NCBI RefSeq assembly: GCF_013155335.1
Contig: NZ_JABJQZ010000001.1
Coordinates: forward strand, 682,001-746,000
Direction: 5' to 3'
DNA from: Nocardioides sp. zg-1230
GTDB lineage: Bacteria > Actinomycetota > Actinomycetes > Propionibacteriales > Nocardioidaceae
DNA: 64,000 nucleotides
The translations under genes and the position numbers were made by a program. Of the stretch, positions 25,942 to 33,367 are shown piece by piece. The notes under the pieces were generated by a model. That model saw only the letters and a program-made list of their open reading frames with translations, searched no databases and was not told the DNA's origin. Positions within the stretch are counted from its first letter, which is position 1, and the number at the start of each line of letters is the position of its first letter.

Positions 25942-26040
25942 GGGGTAGTCCAGTGGGATCTGGTCGCCTCGCCGGGGTAGTCCAGTGAGTTCTGGTCGTC
26001 CGGCGGCCCGATTGACGACCATCCGTCACTGGACTACCCC
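25942..26040. repeat. Palindromic repeat, family 1 copy A, with an extra half-arm
   Basis: Arms 25974-26000 and 26014-26040 pair at 23 of 27 positions around a 13-base loop; each arm starts or ends with GGGGTAGTCCAGTG or its complement. A third copy of the left arm stands at 25942-25968 in direct orientation. The same element recurs at 53140-53206. It fills the space between the divergent enoyl-CoA hydratase and oxidoreductase genes, just upstream of the SigK-like promoter. It may be a mobile palindromic element or a bidirectional structural signal. Confidence 0.75.
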
Positions 26041-26046
26041 GGCGGG

Positions 26047-26074
26047 CCATCCGTCCCCACCCCCGGCTCCGAAC
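26047..26074 (+). promoter_or_regulatory. SigK-like promoter, CCATCC-N16-CCGAAC
   Basis: CCATCC at 26047-26052 and CCGAAC at 26069-26074 are 16 bases apart and end 7 bases before ATG 26082, so the transcript would be leaderless or nearly so. The same two hexamers, 15 bases apart, precede the fasciclin gene at 27712-27738. From memory this is close to the promoter type reported for mycobacterial SigK; that recall should be checked. The sigK gene lies 2.4 kb downstream. Confidence 0.6.
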
Positions 26075-26081
26075 ACCGCCC

Positions 26082-27623
26082 ATGCACTCCCTCGACCAGC
26101 GGTCCCGGCCGCGCGCCCTGCGCCACGCGGCGTACGGCGTGCTCGCCACCGTCGTCGGCCTGGCGGCGGCCCACCTGGTCGCAGCGCTGACCGTGCCGGC
26201 GGCCTCCCCCGTGCTAGCGGTCGGCTCGACCGTCATCGACCTCACGCCCACGCCGCTCAAGGAGTGGGCGATCCGGCAGTTCGGCAGTGCGGACAAGCTG
26301 GTCCTGGTCGGCTCGGTGACCGTGGTCGTGCTGCTGCTGGCGGCCGTCGCCGGCGTGGTCACGGCGCGTCGCGAGACGCCCGGGCTGCTGATCCTCGTGG
26401 GCCTCGCCGGCCTCGCCGGCGTGCTCGCCGTCCTGCGCCCGGGCTCCGGGCCGCTGGACCTCCTTCCTGCCCTGGTCGCCGCCGCTGTCGGTGCCACCGC
26501 GCTGTGGTGGCTGCACCGCATCGACGGCCAGGGCACTGCGGACCCGTCGCCGGGGGTCGACGGTCCGTCACGACGCGGGGTCGTGCTGGCCACCGGCGGC
26601 CTCGCCGTGGCCGCGGCAGCCATGGGGGCCGCCGGGCGCTGGGTGACGTCGTACCGCCTCGGCGGGACCGACGTGGCCCTGCCGGTCGCCACCGACCCCG
26701 CGTCGTCCTTCCCCGCCGGCCTGGAGGAGCGGTACGACGGCATCACGCCGCTGCGGACCCCGACCGCTGACTTCTACCGCGTCGACACCCGCCTGACCCT
26801 CCCCACGGTCGACGTGGAGTCGTGGACGCTGACCATCGACGGCGACGTCGACCGGGAGGTCACGCTGACCTTCGACGACCTCGCCGCGATGGACACCGTC
26901 GAGCGTGACATCACGCTCACGTGCGTCTCCAACGAGGTCGGCGGACCCTACGTCGGCGGCGCCCGCTGGCTCGGCGTACCCCTCGCCGCCGTGCTCGACC
27001 TCGCCGGGATCGACGCGACGAAGGCCGACCAGATCCTGTCGACGGACGTGGACGGGATGACCATCTCGACGCCGCTGGACGTGGCCCTGGACGGGCGCGA
27101 CGCGATGATCGCGATCGGGATGAACGGCGGCCCCCTGCCGCGTGCCAACGGCTTCCCGGCCCGGATGGTCGTCCCGGGGCTCTACGGCTTCGTCAGCGCG
27201 TGCAAGTGGATCACCCGCATGACGCTGACGACGTACGACGCCGAGCAGGCCTACTGGACCGAGCGCGACTGGGCCATCGACGCCCCCATCAAGATCTCCA
27301 GCCGCATCGACACCCCCAAGCCGCTGTCGGAGACCGACGCCGGCACCGTCGTGATCGGCGGCATCGCCTGGGCCCAGGGCGTCGGCATCGACAAGGTCGA
27401 CGTACGCGTCGACGGCGGCGCCTGGCAGCCCGCCGAGCTCGGCCCGCAGGTCACCGACGACTACTGGCGCCAGTGGTTCATCGAGTGGGACGCCGAGCCC
27501 GGCCGGCACCTCATCGCCTGTCGCGCCACCAACAAGGCCGGCGACGTGCAGACCGACGTCCGGATGCGGCCGTTCCCCGAGGGTTCCAGCGGGCTGCAGG
27601 AGATCTCGGTCCTCATCTCCTGA
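26082..27623 (+). CDS. Membrane-anchored molybdopterin-dependent oxidoreductase (sulfite-oxidase family)
   Basis: 513 residues. Four membrane helices lie in the first 150 residues. A SRRGVVLATGGLAVAAAAM stretch follows and resembles a further helix or Tat-like segment. The catalytic domain (residues ~225-410) has ERDITLTCVSNEVGG, whose Cys near residue 280 would bind molybdenum. It also has NGFPARMVVPGLYGFVSACKWI. A C-terminal Mo-co dimerisation domain (residues ~415-513) follows. The active site should face outside the membrane. It begins 7 bases after a SigK-like -10 hexamer and shares that promoter type with the fasciclin gene, so it is likely a SigK target. Electron partner and substrate are unknown. 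Confidence 0.85.
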   Translation: MHSLDQRSRPRALRHAAYGVLATVVGLAAAHLVAALTVPAASPVLAVGSTVIDLTPTPLKEWAIRQFGSADKLVLVGSVTVVVLLLAAVAGVVTARRETPGLLILVGLAGLAGVLAVLRPGSGPLDLLPALVAAAVGATALWWLHRIDGQGTADPSPGVDGPSRRGVVLATGGLAVAAAAMGAAGRWVTSYRLGGTDVALPVATDPASSFPAGLEERYDGITPLRTPTADFYRVDTRLTLPTVDVESWTLTIDGDVDREVTLTFDDLAAMDTVERDITLTCVSNEVGGPYVGGARWLGVPLAAVLDLAGIDATKADQILSTDVDGMTISTPLDVALDGRDAMIAIGMNGGPLPRANGFPARMVVPGLYGFVSACKWITRMTLTTYDAEQAYWTERDWAIDAPIKISSRIDTPKPLSETDAGTVVIGGIAWAQGVGIDKVDVRVDGGAWQPAELGPQVTDDYWRQWFIEWDAEPGRHLIACRATNKAGDVQTDVRMRPFPEGSSGLQEISVLIS

Positions 27624-27711
27624 CGGCGCCGCGCTCGCCCACCCCTCCACCGCCCGGCGGCCCCGTTCCCGACCTTGTCCAAGGATTGTCCAAAGTTTTT
27701 CCCCGAATCAC

Positions 27712-27738
27712 CCATCCGCCCCGGGAGCGGCCCCGAAC
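27712..27738 (+). promoter_or_regulatory. SigK-like promoter, CCATCC-N15-CCGAAC
   Basis: CCATCC at 27712-27717 and CCGAAC at 27733-27738, 57 bases before the fasciclin ATG, with a normal ribosome site (GAAAGG) in between. It matches the hexamers upstream of 26082. Just upstream, TTGTCCAA is repeated at 27675-27682 and 27686-27693 (11-base period). This may be a second binding site or part of the preceding gene's 3' end. Confidence 0.6.
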
Positions 27739-27795
27739 ACCTCCCGACAGCGGGCCCACGGGCCCACCGACTGGCTCCAACCGAAAGGCAGTGCC

Positions 27796-28458
27796 ATGAA
27801 CACCAAGCTCCGCACCCGCTCGATGGGCCTCGCCGCCCTCGCCCTGACCGCGTCGATGGGCCTGGCTGCCTGTGGCAACGAGGCCGACACCGAGAACGCC
27901 TCCGAGTCCACCACGTCCGAGGCCCCCATGGAGGAGGAGACCATGGAGTCCGAGGAGCCGATGGAGTCCGAGGAGCCGATGGCTGCCGACGCTCCCTTCG
28001 GTCCCGGCTGTGCCGGCGTCCCCACCTCCGGTGAGGGCTCCGTCGAGGGCATGGCCGACGACCCGGTCGCCACCGCCGCCTCCAACAACCCGCTTCTCGA
28101 GACCCTGGTCACCGCCGTCGGCGAGGCCGAGCTGGTCGACACGCTGAACTCCGCCGAGGCGCTGACCGTGTTCGCCCCGACCAACGACGCGTTCGCGGCG
28201 ATCCCGAAGAAGGACCTCAACGCGCTGCTCGCCGACAAGGAGGCGCTGACCACCGTCCTGACGCACCACGTCGTGGGCGAGCAGATCGCCCCCGAGGACC
28301 TCGCCGGTGAGCACGAGACCCTGGCTGGCGACATGATCACCGTCGAGGGCGAGGGCGAGGAGTTCACCATCGGTGAGGCCAGCGTCGTCTGCGGCAACGT
28401 GCAGACCGCCAACGCCACCGTGTACGTCGTCGACCAGGTCCTGATGCCGCAGATGTGA
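27796..28458 (+). CDS. Fasciclin (FAS1) lipoprotein, MPT83/MPT70-like
   Basis: 220 residues. Lipoprotein signal with lipobox LAAC (Cys26). An acidic linker then repeats MESEEP, caused by an 18-base direct repeat at 27944-27979. A single FAS1 domain follows. Its segments GPGCAGVP, DDPVATAASNNP, LVDTLNSAEALTVFAPTNDAF, LTHHVVGEQI and TANATVYVVDQVLMP match the mycobacterial MPT70/MPT83 antigens closely, including the two Cys of the mature domain (GPGC and VVCG). MPT83 is likewise a lipoprotein, and MPT70/MPT83 are controlled by SigK in mycobacteria. The sigK gene is 34 bases downstream, which argues for the same regulation here. Confidence 0.92.
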   Translation: MNTKLRTRSMGLAALALTASMGLAACGNEADTENASESTTSEAPMEEETMESEEPMESEEPMAADAPFGPGCAGVPTSGEGSVEGMADDPVATAASNNPLLETLVTAVGEAELVDTLNSAEALTVFAPTNDAFAAIPKKDLNALLADKEALTTVLTHHVVGEQIAPEDLAGEHETLAGDMITVEGEGEEFTIGEASVVCGNVQTANATVYVVDQVLMPQM

Positions 28459-28492
28459 CGTCCCCCGACGATCACTAGGCAAGGATGACGAC

Positions 28493-29113
28493 GTGGACCA
28501 CGTGAGGCCCGTACCGGACGGGGCGCCCCAGGGCGCCCCGTCCGGGGGCGACGCAGCCAAGGGCGACGCTGCCCGACTCGCCGACCTGCTCCGGCAGGCG
28601 GCCCTGGGCGACGAGGGCGCCTTCGCTGATTTCTACGACGCGACGTCGGCCCGGGCCTACGGCCTGGCGCTGCGGGTGGTCCGCAACCCGGCACACGCCG
28701 AAGAGGTCACCCAGGAGGCCTACCTCGACGCGTGGCGGTCCAGCACGAGGTACGACGCCGAGCGCGGCAGCGCGGTCGGCTGGCTGATGACGATCGTGCA
28801 CCGCAAGGCCGTGGACCGGGTCCGCTCGGTCGAGGCCGCCACGTCTCGTGACGAGACCTGGAACCGGGAGGCGGCCCCGACCGATCACGACCAGACCGCG
28901 GAGGCCGCGCACGCCTCGCTCGACGCCGCTCGGGTGCGCGGCGCGGTCGCCACGCTGACCGACGTGCAGCGCCAGGCCGTCGAGCTCACCTACTTCGGCG
29001 GCTACACGCACACCGAGGTCGCCACCTTGCTGGACGTCCCACTGGGGACGGCCAAGACCCGAATACGCGACGGACTGATCCGCCTGCGAGACCTGATGGG
29101 AGTTGCCTCATGA
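28493..29113 (+). CDS. sigK: ECF RNA polymerase sigma factor SigK
   Basis: 206 residues from GTG 28493 (AGGA 7 bases before). Sigma region 2: GDEGAFADFYDATSARAYGLALRVV, HAEEVTQEAYLDAWR and GSAVGWLMTIVHRKAVDRVR. Region 4: LTDVQRQAVELTYFGGYTHTEVATLLDVPLGTAKTRIRDGL. The gene is followed by rskA in an ATGA overlap and by the FAD-oxidoreductase, UfaA1-like and DUF1295 genes known from the mycobacterial sigK locus. This synteny and the adjacent MPT83-like gene support the name. The first 30 residues are Pro/Gly-rich and specific to this protein. Confidence 0.9.
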   Translation: MDHVRPVPDGAPQGAPSGGDAAKGDAARLADLLRQAALGDEGAFADFYDATSARAYGLALRVVRNPAHAEEVTQEAYLDAWRSSTRYDAERGSAVGWLMTIVHRKAVDRVRSVEAATSRDETWNREAAPTDHDQTAEAAHASLDAARVRGAVATLTDVQRQAVELTYFGGYTHTEVATLLDVPLGTAKTRIRDGLIRLRDLMGVAS

Positions 29114-29847
29114 GCGAGCTCGACGTTCACAAGCTCACGGGCGCCTATGCGATGGACGCGCTCGACGAGCTCGAGCGCGCGCGGTTCGAGCAGCACCTCG
29201 CCCAGTGCGAGGACTGCCGCGCCGAGGTGGCGGAGCTGCGCGAGACCGCGGCCCTTCTCGCCGAGACCACCGCCGTCGCCCCTCCCGCGTCGCTGCGCGA
29301 CTCGGTCCTCTCCGGCATCTCGCAGGTCCGTCCGCTCGCTCCGGAGGTGCCCACCTCCCCGACGCGCCACGCCGCACGCCCGGCCGCCCGGGGGCGGGCC
29401 TGGATGCCCTTTCTGGTCGCGGCGGCACTCGCGCTCGTCGTCGGTGTCGGCGCCCTGGTGATGCAGCCGTGGGCTCCGTCAGACGACGTCAAGCGCCTGA
29501 CCGCGGCCGAGCAGGTCCTGCAGGCACCGGACGCCGAGGAGGTGTTCGTCGACCTCGGTGAGGCCGGACGCGCGACCGTCGTCCGCTCGAAGTCGCAGGA
29601 CCGCGCGGTGATCTCCACCGAGGACATGGTCTCGGCACCCTCGGGCAAGGACTACGAGCTGTGGTTCATCGAGGGGGACGAGTTCGTCTCCGCCGGACTG
29701 ATGCCCGACGAGCCCGACCAGACGGTCGTCCTCGACGGGTCCGCCGGAAAGGCCGCGGCCGTCGGCATCACCGTCGAGCCCGACGGCGGCTCCGCGCAGC
29801 CCACGAGCGACCCGATCGCCGTCTTCGACCTCACCGAGGCGACATGA
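29110..29847 (+). CDS. rskA: Anti-sigma-K factor RskA
   Basis: 245 residues, ATG overlapping the sigK stop. The N-terminal anti-sigma domain has a zinc-binding-like H-x3-C-x2-C (HLAQCEDC, residues 29-36). One membrane helix lies at residues ~98-117. An extracytoplasmic RskA domain follows (SGKDYELWFIEGDEFVSAGLMP...). It would hold SigK at the membrane until regulated proteolysis of RskA frees it. The stop codon overlaps the start of a 22-codon small reading frame that links it to the next gene. Confidence 0.92.
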   Translation: MSELDVHKLTGAYAMDALDELERARFEQHLAQCEDCRAEVAELRETAALLAETTAVAPPASLRDSVLSGISQVRPLAPEVPTSPTRHAARPAARGRAWMPFLVAAALALVVGVGALVMQPWAPSDDVKRLTAAEQVLQAPDAEEVFVDLGEAGRATVVRSKSQDRAVISTEDMVSAPSGKDYELWFIEGDEFVSAGLMPDEPDQTVVLDGSAGKAAAVGITVEPDGGSAQPTSDPIAVFDLTEAT

Positions 29848-29912
29848 GCACCCCACGACGTTCTTCTCCTCCGCTCCGCTCCCCCGAACAACGCCGCGGG
29901 GACCCCGCGTGA
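29844..29912 (+). CDS. 69-bp coupled small ORF, copy 1 (22 residues)
   Basis: ATG 29844 overlaps the rskA stop (ATGA), and its TGA overlaps the GTG of the FAD-oxidoreductase (GTGA). All three frames are therefore translationally coupled. The peptide is basic and Pro/Ser/Arg-rich (STPRRSSPPLRSPEQR in its middle). The same 69 bases, 65 of 69 identical, stand at 63010-63078 between an ABC ATPase and its permease with the same double overlap. It may be a real micropeptide or a repeat whose coding capacity simply keeps ribosomes running from one gene to the next. No function is known to me. Confidence 0.6.
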   Translation: MSTPRRSSPPLRSPEQRRGDPA

Positions 29913-32017
29913 CCTCTGAAGAGCCACGCCGGATCGCCGTCGTCGGCTCCGGCGTGGCGGGGCTCACTGCTGCCTGGATCGCCTCGCGCACCGCGCACGT
30001 GACCCTCTACGAGGCCGACGACCGGCTCGGCGGCCACGCCGACACCCACCGGGTCGCCACCCCCGACGGCGAGCTCGCCATCGACACCGGCTTCATCGTC
30101 CACAACCGCCGCACGTACCCCACGCTCCTGCGCCTGTTCGCCGAGCTCGGCGTGCAGACCCAGCCCTCGGAGATGTCGCTCTCGGTGAGCGACGCCGCCA
30201 CCGGCCTGGAGTACGCCGGCGCGCTAGGGCCGCGCGGCCTCTTCGCCCAGCGGTCGTCGCTCCGCTCCCTCGAGCACTGGCGGATGCTGCTGGAGATCCC
30301 GCGCTTCCACCGTCGCGCGAAGGCGCTGCTCGCCGATGGCGCTGCGTCATCCGGATCGGCACCCATGGGTGCGGACTCGCATGACGCAGGCGCCGACCGG
30401 ACGCTGCGCGACTTCCTCGACGACGGCGGCTTCTCCCCCGGCTTCGTCCGGCACTTCATGGAGCCGCTGGTGGCCGCGGTGTGGTCGTGCGACCCGGCGA
30501 CCTCGCTCGACTACCCCGCCCGCTACCTCTTCACCTTCCTCGAGCACCACGGCATGCTCGGGGTCTTCGGCTCGCCCGAGTGGCGCACGGTCACGGGTGG
30601 CTCCGCGACGTACGTCGCCGCGGTGGCCGCCGGCCTGCAGGAGGTCCGCCTCGAGACCAAGGTGACGTCGGTGCGCGAGCTCGCGGACGGCGTCGAGGTC
30701 ACCCACGGGAGCGGCGCCACCACCCGCTTCGACGCGGTCGTGGTCGCCACCCACCCGTCCCACGCCCTCGGGATGCTCGAGTCGCCGACCGACCTCCAGC
30801 GCGAGGTCCTGTCCGCCCTGCCCTACAGCAGCAACCCCGCGCTCCTGCACACCGACACCTCGCTGCTGCCCGACGCTCCCGGTGCCCGCGCGAGCTGGAA
30901 CTTCCGCCGCCCTGCGACTGAGCCCGGCGCGTCGGAGGCAGGCGGCGTGACCGTCACCTACGACCTCACCCGTCTCCAGCGGCTGCCCACCGACACGCAC
31001 TACCTCGTCACCCTGGGCGGCGAGGACCTGGTCGACCCGGCGAGCGTGATCGACCGGATGGAGTACGAGCACCCGCTCTACACGCCGGCGTCGGTCGCCG
31101 CCTCGCGTCGGCTGCCCGAGATCAACACCGCGCGGATCGCCTTCGCCGGGGCCTACCACGGCTGGGGGTTCCACGAGGACGGCTCACGCTCCGGCGTCGC
31201 CGCGGCGACCCACCTCGACCTCCCGTGGGTACGCCCCGCCCGCACGCTGCCCCGGCCCGGCCGCTTCGAGACCACCATCCGCCACACCCGGCGCAGCCCG
31301 TTCCGGCGCAGCTTCGAGCACCGCTCGACCTTCTGGCTGGTCGACCTCGACGACCTGCCGGACCACGGCGTGCTGGCGCGGTTCGAGGCGCGGGATCACC
31401 TCGGCTCGCCCGAGCGCAGCCTGCGAGACAACGTCGAGTCGTTCCTCGCCGACAACGGTGTCTCGCTCGGCGACGGCGAGCGCCCCGGCACGATCCTGAT
31501 GGCCGCGCACCCGCGCTCGCTCGGGCACTGCTTCAACCCGATCAGCGTCTTCTGGTGCTTCGACGACCAGGGGCGCCAGGCGGGCGTCGTCGTCGAGGTG
31601 CACAACACCTACGGCGACCGCCACGCCTACCTCGTCCACCCCGACGAGCAGGGCCGCGCCCGCACCGACAAGGCGATGTACGTCTCGCCCTTCCACGGCG
31701 TCGACGGCTGGTACGACGTCGCCGTACCGGTCCCGACCGACCGCCTCGACATCGCGGTGACCCTCCGCGACCACGACAGCGACCACGACGGCGGCCACGA
31801 CGGCGGCCACGACGACGGCCACGACAGCAGCACCGACGGCGGATCGCCGCCGTTCAGCGCCAGCCTGACCGGCACCCGCAGCGACGTACCTGTGCGCCGG
31901 ACCCTCGGCGCCACGCTGCGCGGCAGCGCACTGATCCGTGCGCACGGCATCTGGCTGTGGACCCGCCGGCTGCCGGTCCGTCCCCGTCCGACACACCGAC
32001 AGGAGGGCGTCCAGTGA
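29909..32017 (+). CDS. FAD-dependent oxidoreductase fused to a DUF1365 domain
   Basis: 702 residues. Residues 1-450: an amine-oxidase/NAD(P)-binding fold (IAVVGSGVAGLTAAW, then YEADDRLGGHADTHRV, ending at INTARIAFAGAYHGWGFHEDG). Residues ~452-700: DUF1365 (FRRSFEHRSTFWLVDLDDLP, RSLGHCFNPISVFWCFD, VHNTYGDRHAYLV, DKAMYVSPFHGVDG). In mycobacteria these two are separate neighbouring genes (Rv0449c and Rv0448c), so this is a natural fusion. Two insertions stand out: residues ~145-161, coded by a palindromic repeat, and a His/Asp/Gly tract at ~621-644. The role is probably modification of unsaturated membrane fatty acids together with the methyltransferases downstream. Confidence 0.88.
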   Translation: MTSEEPRRIAVVGSGVAGLTAAWIASRTAHVTLYEADDRLGGHADTHRVATPDGELAIDTGFIVHNRRTYPTLLRLFAELGVQTQPSEMSLSVSDAATGLEYAGALGPRGLFAQRSSLRSLEHWRMLLEIPRFHRRAKALLADGAASSGSAPMGADSHDAGADRTLRDFLDDGGFSPGFVRHFMEPLVAAVWSCDPATSLDYPARYLFTFLEHHGMLGVFGSPEWRTVTGGSATYVAAVAAGLQEVRLETKVTSVRELADGVEVTHGSGATTRFDAVVVATHPSHALGMLESPTDLQREVLSALPYSSNPALLHTDTSLLPDAPGARASWNFRRPATEPGASEAGGVTVTYDLTRLQRLPTDTHYLVTLGGEDLVDPASVIDRMEYEHPLYTPASVAASRRLPEINTARIAFAGAYHGWGFHEDGSRSGVAAATHLDLPWVRPARTLPRPGRFETTIRHTRRSPFRRSFEHRSTFWLVDLDDLPDHGVLARFEARDHLGSPERSLRDNVESFLADNGVSLGDGERPGTILMAAHPRSLGHCFNPISVFWCFDDQGRQAGVVVEVHNTYGDRHAYLVHPDEQGRARTDKAMYVSPFHGVDGWYDVAVPVPTDRLDIAVTLRDHDSDHDGGHDGGHDDGHDSSTDGGSPPFSASLTGTRSDVPVRRTLGATLRGSALIRAHGIWLWTRRLPVRPRPTHRQEGVQ
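30341..30390. repeat. 50-bp palindromic repeat inside a coding sequence (family 2, copy A)
   Basis: TGCGTCAT and ATGACGCA form the outer arms, with GCACCC/GGGTGC as an inner stem around CATGGG. An element of exactly 50 bases with 38 identities stands at 43541-43590 in an intergenic region. Here it lies in frame inside the oxidoreductase domain, encoding a Gly/Ala/Ser/Asp-rich insert between AKALLAD and RTLRDFLDDGG. Confidence 0.65.
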
Positions 32018-33360
32018 CCCTCGAGAAGAACCACCCCGACACCCGCACCCAGGGCATGCCCGCCCTCGAGCAGCTCCCGACCGGACCCCGCACCGCCGTC
32101 TCGGCCGCGGTGGCGCGTCGCCTGTTCCGCGCCGCGGTCGCCCGCCTCGACGTCACGGTGGTGGAGGAGCCGACCGGGCGCAGCTTCGGGCAGGGCGGAC
32201 CCGTCATGCGCCTGCACCGGCCCGAGGAGTTCTACGCCCGCGTCGGCCGCGACGGGCTGATCGGCTTCGGCGAGGCCTACCTGACCGGCGCGTGGGACGC
32301 CGACGACCTGGCCGGCTTCCTCACCGTGCCGGCAGCCCGCATGGGCACACTGGTCCCGGAGCCGCTGCAGCGACTCCGTGCCTTCGTCACGCCCCGGCTG
32401 CCCAGCCACCAGCGCAGCACCGAGGCCAACAGCCAGGCCAACATCTCGCACCACTACGACCTGTCCAACGAGCTCTTCGCGCTCTTCCTCGACGAGACGC
32501 TGAGCTATTCGTCCGCGCTCTTCGACACCTCCTTCGTCCCCACCGGGAAGGGCCCCGGCTCCGTGGGTGACCACCTGGTCGCCACTCCACCAGAGCCCAC
32601 CGACACCGCCGACCCCACGCAGCACCACCCCGACCTCGCCGACGCCCAGGGCCGCAAGATCGAACGCCTCCTCGACGAGGCCGGGGTCACCGAGGGCTCC
32701 CGGGTCCTCGAGATCGGCACCGGGTGGGGCGAGCTCGCCATCCGCGCCGCTCGCCGCGGCGCGACCGTCCACTCGATCACGCTCTCGGTGGAGCAGCTCG
32801 AGCTCGCCGAGAAGCGCATCGCCGCAGCCGGCTTCGCCGACCGGGTCCACGTCGAGCTGATGGACTACCGCGCGCTCGCCGCCACCGGAGCGACGTACGA
32901 CGCCGTGCTGTCGGTGGAGATGATCGAGGCCGTCGGGCACGAGTTCTGGGGCACCTACTTCGGCACCATCGACCGCGTGCTCGCGCCGGGCGGCCGGGTC
33001 GCCATCCAGGCGATCACGATGCCGCACGACCGGATGCTCGCGACCCGCGACGGCCACACCTGGATCAACAAGTACATCTTCCCCGGCGGCTTCCTGCCCA
33101 GCGTGGAGGTCATCGACCAGGTCACCCGGGCGGAGACCTCGCTCCGGCTGACCGGGCAGCTCGCGATGGGCAGCCACTACGCCGAGACCCTGCGCCGCTG
33201 GGACCGCCGGTTCCTCGCCCAGCGCGACGCCGTGCTCGCCCTGGGCTTCGACGACCTCTTCACCCGGGTCTGGCACTTCTACCTCGCCTACTCGCAGGCG
33301 GGGTTCGCCAGCGGCTACATCGACGTCTCGCAGCTCACCTTCACCCGAGAGGACCGGTGA
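32014..33360 (+). CDS. ufaA1: Cyclopropane-fatty-acid-synthase-like methyltransferase, UfaA1-like
   Basis: 448 residues; GTG start with AGGAGGG before it and a GTGA overlap with the previous stop. N-terminal CFA domain with GLIGFGEAYLTGAWDADDL. The SAM-dependent part contains NISHHYDLSNELFALFLDETLSYS, motif I VLEIGTGWGELAIRAARRG, VEMIEAVGHEFWGTYF and FPGGFLPS. It aligns throughout with mycobacterial UfaA1, which methylates oleate-type acyl chains in phospholipids. About 35 extra residues (SFVPTGKGPGSVGDHL to TQHHPDLA) are inserted after SALFDT. It forms one operon with the DUF1365 fusion and a second, more divergent methyltransferase. Confidence 0.88.
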   Translation: MTLEKNHPDTRTQGMPALEQLPTGPRTAVSAAVARRLFRAAVARLDVTVVEEPTGRSFGQGGPVMRLHRPEEFYARVGRDGLIGFGEAYLTGAWDADDLAGFLTVPAARMGTLVPEPLQRLRAFVTPRLPSHQRSTEANSQANISHHYDLSNELFALFLDETLSYSSALFDTSFVPTGKGPGSVGDHLVATPPEPTDTADPTQHHPDLADAQGRKIERLLDEAGVTEGSRVLEIGTGWGELAIRAARRGATVHSITLSVEQLELAEKRIAAAGFADRVHVELMDYRALAATGATYDAVLSVEMIEAVGHEFWGTYFGTIDRVLAPGGRVAIQAITMPHDRMLATRDGHTWINKYIFPGGFLPSVEVIDQVTRAETSLRLTGQLAMGSHYAETLRRWDRRFLAQRDAVLALGFDDLFTRVWHFYLAYSQAGFASGYIDVSQLTFTREDR

Positions 33361-33367
33361 CGACTCC

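Noticed and set aside
25942..26040. Transposon ends or an insertion sequence
   Set aside because: There is no transposase frame between or beside the arms and no target duplication, so only a palindromic repeat is claimed.
27675..27693. TTGTCCAA direct repeat as a housekeeping -35 box for the fasciclin gene
   Set aside because: No acceptable -10 lies 16-19 bases downstream, while the SigK-like pair nearby fits well, so it is mentioned only as a side note.
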